Source: Phymatolithon calcareum
Taxonomy: Eukaryota; Rhodophyta; Florideophyceae; Hapalidiales
Reading direction: 5' to 3'
Assembly (NCBI GenBank): GCA_977006965.1
Contig: OZ345372.1
Span: 186,001-250,000 of the forward strand
Length of the DNA stretch: 64,000 nucleotides
The notes below the pieces were generated by a model that worked only from the letters and a program-made list of their open reading frames with translations, was not told the origin of the DNA and did no database searches. How positions within the stretch are numbered: position 1 is the stretch's first letter; every line of letters begins with the position of its first letter. Shown here in pieces: positions 19,192-28,899 of this stretch. The position numbers and the translations under genes are program-made.

Positions 19192-20367
19192 TCACTCATC
19201 TCTCTTCCTCTTCTTCCGATTCCGTGGCCTGTTCCGACGGCCTGTCAACATCGGAATCATCCGCACTTCTTCGATGTAATCAAATCTGATGCCATCTCCC
19301 AGGCATGCTGCTAAAGCCTGAGGACAAAGCTTCAACGCACAGTGCTCCATTCCGTCGAAGATTAGCTTCCTGCTGGCGTCCACAACTACCATATGGTTCT
19401 CAAATCATGCACCACGCAGAGATGTGAGGAATATGCCCCTTTTTTGCTGCATGAGCTAGTTCGGACTTGGGTACACAAGCCCTGGCACATGAACCAGCGA
19501 GTACCTTCGCACTGCGTTAGAAAACAATTTGGACAGCTCTGCTAGACCTCTCACGCGCGGCTCCTCCACTCTTCCATGAAGTACGTTCCGCATTACCTCA
19601 AGAGCATCCCCTGGGCGTCCCATCTCCTTAATGCCGTTTAAGACTGCGGCCAACACGCATGTCGTATCACCGCCCGTCTGATAACACGCAAGGTATCCTT
19701 CACGGTAAAACGATTTGGCAACCGTACTTGCACTGCGGCTCCCTAGGAGATCCAGGCGCAAGGCACGACCTTTGTTGGCTACACACCAACGGTCCACCGC
19801 GTTCGCACGGAGGTACACGGGGCCAATTCCTAGAACCACAATCCCATCTTCTGTTACACTATGTGCTCTTGCGGCTTTTCCTATGGCACCGATTGGAACG
19901 CCCGGAACTTTCTTCATATCCATCGTATACAGCAAGATTGGATACCACTTCTTGCCTTTTCGATCTGCGGAAGCATAGTACTTCCCATCTCTTTCTTCTT
20001 CTTTCCGACCATCCGAAACTTGATCTTACGGAATTCCCAGCTCGCGCTACTTCTTGCATTGTTCGCTCCTTCCTCAAGAAAGTCCCAGCGCGCAGCATCT
20101 TCGAGCCTAAGCTTGAGTTTGAGCCTTCTCTTACAAGACATATATATATGCTCGATCCAAATACGTCCTCGGGTCTGCCCAGCAAGCAGACATCTCATTT
20201 ACCCTGGCCTCCCCAGGATATTTCACGACACGCGCAACCTTCCTTGTGAGTTGTATCCGTGGCGCTTTACCGCTCGTGGACCTCTCCAATGTCTGCTTCG
20301 TTAATGCCATGCTGCGACAGACTTTCCAAACACTGGAGGGGGTTGCAGGGCCGATCGTCAGTGTCAA
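19192..20367 (-). pseudogene. broken gene: histone H3 tail-like N-terminus, possible cysteine-protease-like C-terminus
   Basis: The first frame (from 20,367) contains, from the ATG at 20,310, ALTKQTLERSTSGKAPRIQL, then TRKVAR. This lines up without gaps with residues 1-26 of histone H3, 17 of 26 identical by my count; after residue 26 the similarity ends. After frame changes (20,150-19,935) a long frame, 19,935-19,456, has YQTGGDTTCVLAAVLNGIKE. It stops at TAG, then TGA, and the same frame resumes with NHMVVVDASRKLIFDGMEH to 19,192. The Q...C...H-x-VVD...D order resembles papain-like cysteine peptidases; that is inference. The C-terminus is a basic run (RRNRPRNRKKRKRDE). It lies between a copia element and transposase remnants, so a mobile-element gene is likely. 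It is not an H3 gene: the globular fold is missing. Confidence 0.45.
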
Positions 20368-21659
20368 GAACCTTCCGCTAGCACATCATACTCGTCTCAC
20401 TCCAGTGTTCGGGTACCGTGCTGCTGCGTGCGCAGATCCCTGGAAGTCCCACAGTCGCGCCAGGCACGCGCTAGGGTCATTTCGCGCGCTGCGCTGGTAG
20501 CCGCCGTGCTGTCCGCCCGCGTTTGCGCCGGTTGTTTTGCTCGCTCGCGTAGTCGCTTTGTTCGCGTATGGTGGTTGATTGTTTTAACCGTTGTGCTCTG
20601 GCATGTCTCGACTGTCAGTCAGTTTCGATAATTTATGCCACCGACAGCCACGTGTATCACCACGTGTACTTTTTTCCCCCCGTTTCTTGTCATGCACCGA
20701 AATAACGTCAAGAGGGGGGTGTGGCATCATGTTGCCTACACGTGTAGCTCCCAACTCCCTGATTGCACCCTCTCATCAATAATTCATCACTATAATGTCC
20801 AATCACATTCTTCCACATATACCATTATGATCTCGTGGCTCTTGGCCATCAATAAAGGGGGGAGACCAGACAGAACAATCCGACAATTGTCTGGGGGTCT
20901 TTGTACCCTTTACACTCGCCACCTCGCTCGCGCTCGCTGTCCTCCTACCTAGCCCTTCCGCACAGGCTCTCGCTACCACGCGTACACGTCGCTCTACGTA
21001 CTACACATCCGTAGAATGATAAACACATACTGTAATTTGAGTTTTTTCCAATTTATGACAAGTACCGCATTATTGCTGCAAGGATCATAAAGTACCTTGC
21101 CGCAACAATGTTGTCGCACCAATCAGGAACATAACTTCTTACCAATGACTGATTTCATCATTACACATGACACATTGTTTCATTTCATTGGTGTAAGTAT
21201 TTGTAGGTTCGTAACAGTGGCAGACACAGAAATGGATAAGTTCTCCCTTGGGTGAAAGGAGGAGACACTAGGGCAACTTTTAACATGCAGGAACTTAGGT
21301 GAGGCATTGTGTCATGATTCTGAGCTTAGCTTCGTCTAAGAACAAGGCTGACCAAAAGTAAATGATATGCGTGCCTGGCCAGGAAAGATCGAGTTTAAAA
21401 ATACAGTTTCCATCAATGAGTAATGTGTGCACGAAAACAAAACTTTTAGGCCAAAAACGGCACTTTTACCAAACTTAAGCCAAGTGTTTCATGCTAGCAG
21501 GGTCGCAAGGTTCGAAAATCTCTACAGATCCCAGTACTATAAACGAAAAGGAGCTACTAATATGATCGTTGCACCACGCAATGTCTGTAGATTCCAATAA
21601 ATCATTAAGAATGAAGAAAAAGGAGAAAAGCAGAATCAGTTGTGTTATTTATCATAATA
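20368..21659. other. intergenic, no gene recognised
   Basis: Mixed low-scoring frames only. CCACGTGTA-type motifs recur at 20,649-20,665 and 20,737. No transposon ends were identified. Confidence 0.35.
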
Positions 21660-21900
21660 CTGCATCAAAAATTTGAAAAAAGCGACATGTCGCCTTCTCC
21701 GGTACATTCCCGAAAGCATTATGAGTGAGGACCAGAGAAGAACAGTGTTTTTTATTTATCAAATTACTTCATCAAAAATTGGAGATACAGCATTTCCCGC
21801 ATTCTCTAGGCGAATCAGGGCCGATGAACGAATATTTCTCAACCGGGGAGTTCGGGAAATACTGCTGAAGATGGAATTTCGCGGATTAATTTAGTTTACA
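21660..21900. repeat. partial relative of foldback family A and its flanks
   Basis: GGGCCGATGAACGAATATTTC at 21,819 matches the terminal sequence of the family A foldback elements, followed by a diverged arm (CAACCGGGGAGTTCGGG). The preceding sequence (CATCAAAAAT...TTTCCCGCATTCTC) is also similar to the sequence flanking the copy at 25,366-25,410 in reverse orientation, so the repeat unit extends beyond the foldback. Confidence 0.55.
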
Positions 21901-22203
21901 TATTAATCTAATATCATTTGACGCACTTTCGAACAGAAAAGAATCAATGGGAACTATTCATGTGCCACTGACAGGCTGTTCATAGGAATAGTACCGTTTG
22001 ATATCGAGCTCACCTAACTTGTCATCAGGAGTTTGAAAACTTTCAATGAAGAGTGTTAATTCAATATATATCAACGAAGAAAAGAGGCTCCGTGTCCATC
22101 ATAAGCTTTGTAATCTGCGCAACAGCATGCAAGCAGTACGAGTGCTTCGATATGACATGTCTAAATCGCGTGAACAGAACAGAGAATTGCTTAAAACGCT
22201 TGT

Positions 22204-23050
22204 TTACGGTCTCATGGCGCGCGCGCTGGTTAGAGTGCAATTTTGCAATATAGTCATTTTTCCAGAAGTCGTCAAAGAGCTGTTGTCCCTATACCCAGAA
22301 TCAGCGATAACCTTCTTGTCCTGGTCAAGAGCACCCTTCAGACGACTTCTGTAAATAGTAAGATCGGGCACACCGCAGGCGAAAGCGCCATTAACCCACA
22401 CAATATTTCCATTCTCCAGTGATAGACCAACCTTGTAGCGAAGACCCGCGGCTTTAAACTTGAACGAAAAGAAGTGGGGGTCGAAAGGATATGGCTCTAG
22501 TCCCTGAAATCAGTGCCATCAACTGAGATCCAGCATCCTTGCAAAGACTTTTCCGCGCGCCGCCGCTCCCAATCAATCTATAATGTACAATGTCAACAAC
22601 CAGAAAAGCGAAACAAGTTCGATATCCACTTAAACGCTTGAAAACTTACAACGCCTAAATTAGATAAAAGTTTCACAAATATCCAGTACCATTTGCGGAA
22701 TGTCTTCTCGTCCACGCCGGCAAGAGAGCTGTGCACGTGCTCAATACTTTATGCTTTTAAGAACAAAAGCGCCCGCAGCAAGTGCACAGGCAAGCCATTC
22801 GAAGGAATTCTGGCAACGAGGAAAGACCACAAGCGTGCACACACAAAAGCCGCGAAAACGTTGGTCCTGTACTGTTACGCTTTTCGGCGTTCTGCGCATA
22901 ATCGTGTCGCCAAGCTCGGAAAACCGGGACGATGGGACAGGAAAATGTTCACCTTGCATGATGCTTGCAAGTGGCGATCTCTTCCAAGCTACAGAAAGAG
23001 ATGCCTCATCACGGAAATGGTGTACCCTCATATAGTGCTATGGGCACATC
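22204..23050 (-). pseudogene. PIF/Harbinger-like DDE transposase pseudogene 1, with intron
   Basis: Reading right to left, frames give PVHLLRAFLFLKA, a stop, HSSLAGVDEKTFRKWYWIF and LGV. The sequence GTAAGT at 22,649 then begins a 72-bp interval ending in TAG at 22,578, after which IDWERRRAEKSLQGCWISVD then GTDFRD continues. The GTD motif holds the first catalytic aspartate. Further on come WVNGAFACGVPDLTIYRSRL and VIADSGYRD, the second catalytic aspartate region. At least two stops and several frame changes kill the gene. The family is the IS5/PIF-Harbinger-like type with LLWALLFLK...DEKT(F/Y)RKW signatures. The intron is phase 0, at the same place as in copy 2. Confidence 0.75.
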
Positions 23051-24070
23051 GCGAATCAAAAATTTTAAGTTAAAAATGAGAATTATCACTTCCGGAGTAC
23101 CAACATCAAAAATAATTTACAATCAGATCGTTTGTCGTGATTTTTGAATTTGCACCAATAATATGAAAGATTATAAATCCATTTGAAATAAATAATCATG
23201 ATGACAAAAAACGAACGTTTCGTGCTCTCTAGCGATCACGGGGCTCCACTGCTATGCAGAGAGAGCACTCATGGTACTGTGCACAGCGTTGAAGACAAAA
23301 ACAGCGAAACACTGTAGCGTTGTACAACGAAAATCTAAAAAGTCTAATACCCCTCAAGGCTTTAAACAACTCTTAAAAACAAAACGAATATAATCTCTCT
23401 GTGGTACCAATATACCACTACACGGAGCTAAAAAGAAAAAACCGCATTTCCTTCGTGCCACTTTAGGAGATCTAGTCCAAAAAGCACAGAATGTGCGAAA
23501 TTGGCCTGGATTTAAAAATGCGGACAGTAATCTTACAAAAAAACCGTGTCCATTTTCTGAATTTGTTTACCCAATCCTGTTCTCCATCGTCCAATCTCGT
23601 GGCAAATGGGTCTCACTTGTCGAAAATAATCATAATTTATCTTGTAAGAGCATTAGAATTTTTGAAATTTTAGACTAATTAGTCTAAATTAGTCTAAAAC
23701 GCTGCAGCGCGCTGCATCACGCTGTAGCGTTGTTTTTCGGTATGATAAAGGCGTTTGTTTCAAAGAAAGACACTCTGTATCACTCGTGCATTAATGGAGT
23801 GCACAAAGATCATAGACAGCACGGCAATTCGCCACTTGTCATTCCAAAATTGAAAGATCCATGTATGCCGTGATTGTATCATATGGAAAAGTTCATATTA
23901 CATGCCGTATGTAGCAAAAGATTCCCGCGCTTTTCAGTTGGTGTCATAACTTCAATGTAATGACAGGACTCCTACACATTTATCGTACTCCTAAGGTTCT
24001 GGTACCAGACTGACAGAACCACCTTGCGTACAGCCCTTCTGCCGAAAAGCTAACGCTCGCACAATTAAGA
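23051..24070. other. intergenic, AT-rich
   Basis: No supported gene. Palindromic sequence occurs at 23,698-23,733, where AACGCTGCAGCG faces CGCTGTAGCGTT. Short frames near 23,491-23,678 are chance. Confidence 0.4.
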
Positions 24071-25031
24071 ATGGGGAAAACATCTCCCATTAAACTCCTC
24101 TTGATGGAGATGCTGAAGAACAACGACATACCGGGTGACCAAACTCCGAAACAGGTTCGTGCAATGCGTTCAGAGTTTATGACAGTTTAGGAATCTACGC
24201 TCCGTGGATACCTCAGCGAGTCCCGCAGTACCTTCAAAGATGATCAGGAAGGTATGTGAGACACGTTTATTTTTCATTTTATTTCTGGGCAACATTATCG
24301 CAATAATAACACCATTTTGTTCCAATTTTTGGTTTGTTTCCGTTTTCCGTTATTGCATCTGCTTCATTCATGGTTTCTCGTTTTCTACTTTCTTCAACTA
24401 CGAATAACCAGGCTATGGGCTAAATCCCATTTGTACGGCTTCCCCTGACCCGAAGAAGATGAAGACAGAGAATATTTCTCTTATTGACGACTGCGAATCT
24501 GATTCTGAGGTGGATGAAAACCATGTCGCAGACACTCGTGATTTTTTCAAGCTCGTACATGTTATTGGCGAGTGGGAGGATGCCGATACAGAAGACAGGC
24601 GCGTAACTTTGGCCATATGGCTTCCTTCGGGGTTGGGACAGACGAGGAAAGACCACGAGGTATTTGTGTCAGATGATAGCAAGTCCTTGAAAATTTCCGT
24701 AGTGTGGCCGCGTGAGCTGACTAACACGAATGTGCTACACAAGGCTTGGCTGGACAAGGAGGTGACTTCCTCGAATTTCATCGCGAGGATGATGTCTTTC
24801 AAAAAACCGTTTTTGCGTTCGCTTCGTAACTCCATACAGGATGAGATTACCTCAACATACACCTTCAAACTGCCATTTGCGGTCAAAACGGACGTTGTAC
24901 TGCGAAAGACTTCCACCTACTACTTGGGGTGGAAACGGAGCCAGACCAAGATTCTCTACGTCACTTTAGAAGCTCCGGACGACAAGTACGGTATTGCAGA
25001 GGATGACATTCCGATGTTCACTGCTGCTTAA
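24071..25031 (+). CDS. unrecognised protein family X, member 1 (two exons, one in-frame stop in exon 1)
   Basis: Exon 1 starts at ATG 24,071 (MGKTSPIKLLLMEML) and ends at 24,251. GTATGTG (24,252) to AACCAG (24,411) is a 160-bp intron with a T-rich end. Exon 2, 24,412-25,031, joins in frame (EG|YGLNPICTAS) and encodes 206 further codons. One TAG at 24,188 interrupts exon 1. The body has an acidic N-terminal part (DDCESDSEVDENH), then a beta-rich pattern: VTLAIWLPSGL, KISVVWPREL, LHKAWLD, and a final TYTFKLPF...LGWKRSQTKILYVTLEA. The same order of blocks occurs in member 2 at 39,633-40,667, so this is a genuine family. I cannot name it. Both copies lie among transposon debris, so an accessory transposon protein is plausible. 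Confidence 0.55.
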
Positions 25032-25162
25032 AAATCAGCTTTCCATTTAGTAAAAGCTAGGCTGTTCCGACCAGGAAATCTGACCATCTCGGCGAGTGTG
25101 TCTGCTGAACTGCAATTAAATGATAACTCATACTTTTCTCATAAATCAAAAAAAGGTGAATT

Positions 25163-25366
25163 TCCCGGATCCCCCGGGAAAATGGGAAATTGAGAAAACG
25201 GAAACGCCAATTTGTCCAATAGAATACGTGCACTTGTGGAATTTGAACCTGATGGAAGCAGAAGAAGTAAAATTTCACAAATGCAGGTTTTCTATTGGAC
25301 GTACTCTCGTTCCCAATTTCTCATTTTCCCATTTTCCCGGTTGGGAACTATTCGTTCATCGGCCCT
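25163..25366. mobile_element. foldback MITE, family A, copy 2 (inverted orientation)
   Basis: The right arm ends with GAACTATTCGTTCATCGGC and contains CAATTTCTCATTTTCCC. The left arm (GGGAAAATGGGAAATTGAG) is its inverted copy but lacks the outer about 20 bp. The centre, TTGTGGAATTTGAACCTGA, is the reverse complement of the centre of copy 1, so the two copies lie in opposite orientation. No coding capacity. Confidence 0.85.
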
Positions 25367-26630
25367 CAGAAAAAGCCTGGGAGATGCGGGAAACTTCTGT
25401 TTTTGATGGAAAACACATTCTTTTGTTAGATTAAATAATTCAGCGGCCTGCATTGTGGGAATGATCAATCAGCTGGTCAACGAAAATATCGCTATTCGGC
25501 AAGTAATGTTCTGGTTCTGAACGTTGTATGGCTGGCCAATCATAAGCCTAAAACAACTAGTGTCATAAAACTACAGGGAACCAAAGTACAGATCTCCACC
25601 ATGCATACAATTGCGCCCGTGGGCACACGAAGAGGAGACTGACAACTGAGTGTAGGGATTATAGAAAGAAACTTATTGCAATCGTCCGAAAAATGTCGTC
25701 CTGCAGAGTACATTGTAAGTTGCCGAAGTGCCGCAGTGAGTTTTCGACAAAGATAAAAGTTCATTCACCCCGAGAGAAAATCATTGCCTAAGGAACTATA
25801 AATTCCATACACGTACCCATTTTGCTATTGAATGAATGCAGATAAACATTTTGAGATTTTAAATGCTTGCATTCATTGCAATGGCGAGACTTTCTGCCCC
25901 GTGACATGGACTATGTACGTACGATGAGCCGAGTCCAAGTTTCTGCAGCTAGACATATTTTCGAAATATGGTGTTCCGAGCTGCTATTTTTCTAAAAAGA
26001 CTAACTTCAGCCATCGCGTGTCCTACCTGATGGGTATCTGCTGTCTTTACCGCCGATGCTGTTTCAACAACACCAGGAAATAGGGAATGGTACTTACTAT
26101 GTGTTCCACAAAGTATTTCTAGGTGCACGCAAACTCGACTTCCCTGCTGACGAAAAGGAAGAAACGAATGTCTAGTCAATGTAGAAACGAGAGAGCGCAA
26201 AATTTAAAAGGCAGTGGATATCAGCATGAGTATATTAAAAAGCGTGTCCTTGAATTTCTATTACTGGTGTTTGTGCAGTTACATCCATGTCCATTTATCG
26301 AATGCTACGGAATGTATGCAAGATGCAAATGTCTCTACGGGCGCGTCATAGGTGCTCAGTCCATTTTCTTTCGACGCTTGTCGACCATTGATTTTAGCAT
26401 CGGAGAAAACGACAACTGTTTACTAGACTGACAGCATGGCCATAGCGAGCAGAACTACCAAATCTGCAGTACTGATTGAGTAGGGAACATGTCCTACTCT
26501 ATAATGCTATCTTAGCGGATCTGTAATGAGTATTCTTATTTCTAAATCGAGGAATCGGAATTGTGTTGAGTCGCTTGGATAAAGACGGCACCATAAGAGT
26601 ATCATCCAAGCTTGCAATCTAGTTTCTGCA
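25367..26630. other. intergenic, no gene recognised
   Basis: Only short unsupported frames. The first 45 bp are similar to the flank of the partial family A element at 21,780-21,820. Confidence 0.35.
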
Positions 26631-27589
26631 CTACAACGAGATAAGATGCTCTCCGTTTTCAAAAGACATCTGAGTCAAATTAGCGGCTGCAAGAAAGAAA
26701 ATGGAGTGCCTATCAAGGTTGTGCCGGAAACGATGACATAACACACAAAATTGCTTCAAGCGACGATTTGCGATCTCGTCCCGTGCACGTACAAGTGCAG
26801 CAAAGTTCACGTGCTTATTCTCAGTTTTTCCATCTAAAATGCAATGCTCATCTGGATATCCTTTGTCTCCCAAGACACGTTCACTAGGAAGTAGTCTCTC
26901 CTTCATTCGCAACCTAAATATCTTGAGATCTGGATGCGATCCGCATGGAAAAGGGCCGAAAACCGAAACAATGTGCCCGGAGCTTATTGAGATACCAACT
27001 TCATACCGCACCCCAGGACCGTGCTTCTTATGAGAATATCACGTCGTGTCAAACTGAGTCGGTTCGTATATACTACAGTCAGTTCCGTCAACAGATACAA
27101 ATCAAACTCTAGTCGTACCTTCAACTGGAAACCTGGTACCTTGTCAGCGGTCCTCCCACAAAATCTGAGATTCAAATCAGTAACAGTTATACTTCTCGTG
27201 AACAGTTAGTGTTCTCGAAAAACGAAGTCTGGAGAAGCCATTGGGCCGATAGACATACCACTCGAAGGTGTGCAATCAGATGAACGAAAATCCATACCCA
27301 TTTTCTGTACGTCCTTTCGTCTGCCTGACATATAGCACAGTGCACTGACTTGCTTCCGTAAACTTTCAAGAATAGCAGAGCCCACAGTAGGTGATACGGC
27401 GCTGAGTAAGCGGGAGCATTGTGCTCCCAGTCTGTTCCAGGTATTCCTACACACGTGAACAGAAACCCCGAACAGAGACCGGAAGCGACGCTCGTGCGCA
27501 ACGCTGCAAAGGCCAGGAGAGTTTTGAATCATGGGCCGTGTATGATATTCGACATCTGTTAAAGAGATGGGCATTCTTTTGGCAACCAA
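26631..27589 (-). pseudogene. PIF/Harbinger-like DDE transposase pseudogene 2, with intron
   Basis: Read right to left: RFRSLFGVSVHVCRNTWNRL; then in another frame YHLLWALLFLKVYGSKSVHC and ADERTYRKWVWIFVHLIAHL; then RV followed by a GTATGT...CTCAG interval (27,258-27,165, 94 bp) and ILWEDR. Then VSVDGTDCSIYEPTQFDTT (first catalytic Asp), GVRYEVGISISSGHIVSVFG, PFPCGSHPDLKIFR, VLGDKGYPDE (second Asp region) and RARDEIANRRLKQFCVL (the E-x-x-N catalytic glutamate), ending FFLAAANLTQMSFENGEHL. All three acidic catalytic positions can be placed, but stops at about 27,142 and elsewhere, plus a frame change near 27,420, make it inactive. It is better preserved than copy 1. Confidence 0.85.
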
Positions 27590-28532
27590 GTGTTGTCGGA
27601 AGAATGCAAGAGGTGTTGGGAGAATAGAATGAGGGAAATCTGTAATTGCTGTGTCAGAATGTAGACAACTGGGTCAAAGGGATTGGCCCCCCTGATCAAG
27701 AAGGACATGTGTGAAGGGATAATTGGGGCCTTATGACGGATATCATAACATGCTGGAAGGAAAAATAACTGAAACTGAAACAATTTCGAAAGTTTGAGTC
27801 TATTCCAACAAAAAACGTGAAAACTTAGACAAACCGAACTTTGTAATTGATTGTGTCAAATCGATCCCTGAGATATGACACTTCGGAATCAGATTGCGAA
27901 TTGCAAAATTCTGTGCGTGGTAGGACCGGGTCTAATTGCGCTATGCGATCACCATGGTAAATTGTACCGTCCAAGATAAGTAAGCGAGCGATATTTTGGA
28001 GTTGTGTGCTCGATCTAGCTTTGGAGTACACCTTTACTGGCAATGATGAACTTCATGTCTGGTGTCATAAACCTACTTAGCCGTCAACAGAATAGCAATA
28101 ATGGTCCCCCAGTATTGCATGTAATAAGGAAATTGATTCTTTTCGTATATTTTACTGTGAACGGACAAGGTGTTCTCTTTTAATAAAAGGGGAACATGAT
28201 GCTATCTCCATCCTCGTCTAGCTGCATACAATTGACCGCCCAAATAAGCTTCGGATTCAAAATAGCGCTCTGCCGGAGCACGGACGCATCTAGTGTTGCT
28301 TACGAAGTTTTTCGGTATACTGAACGCGGCGAAAATAATTCAACCCTTCGCTTCACGGAGCATCAAAGACGGATTCATTTAAATAGGGCTATCTATTTTT
28401 GAAGAATGCATTTTGAGTTAATCGACCGCCTTAAAGTAACACAGCCCATGCCGCGGGGCGTAATCACAAGATTAATCATCCACTTTCCGCTTTAGGTCAC
28501 TCCAATTAGAGACAGATAGCAAGCTGAAGAAC
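27590..28532. other. intergenic, no gene recognised
   Basis: Frames at 27,825-28,043 and 28,196-28,402 lack any recognisable feature. Confidence 0.4.
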
Positions 28533-28790
28533 TGTAGAGTAATCCTTACTTAGATCCCGGTACAAAGGGTCAAGGCACCTTCAGACACGGTATGCGTACA
28601 AACATTGTATCGTTACAGCAGCCAGACGAGCGCGCCTGGAATAAGCGCGCCGCTCGTCGACTGAGAGTTAGATCATATGTTAGAGTCTCCAGATTATTCC
28701 GCCCGACGGCTACATAGTCCAGAGGGCGGGAGAACCCCGAGTAAACCGCTACCGCACTTTCCTACAACTAGGTTTTTCCCCTAGTTGCCA
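28533..28790 (+). repeat. 5' LTR
   Basis: Starts TGTAGAGTAATCC and ends CCCTAGTTGCCA. It differs from the 3' LTR at 28,640-28,641 (GGAATA versus GTCATA). It contains an internal inverted repeat around GAGCGCGCC...GGCGC and CAACTAGG...CCTAGTTG near its end. Confidence 0.95.
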
Positions 28791-28899
28791 TATTGATCAA
28801 TTCCAAACTAGGTGAGTCTGTAGACACGGTCAACCGACACTTACGGGTGTGCCCGCAAAGCGTGCGCGGGAAACATGAAACCCATATTCGAATCGTCTC

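Noticed and set aside
20233-20310. Histone H3 gene
   Set aside because: Only the 26-residue tail is similar; no globular domain follows in any minus frame.
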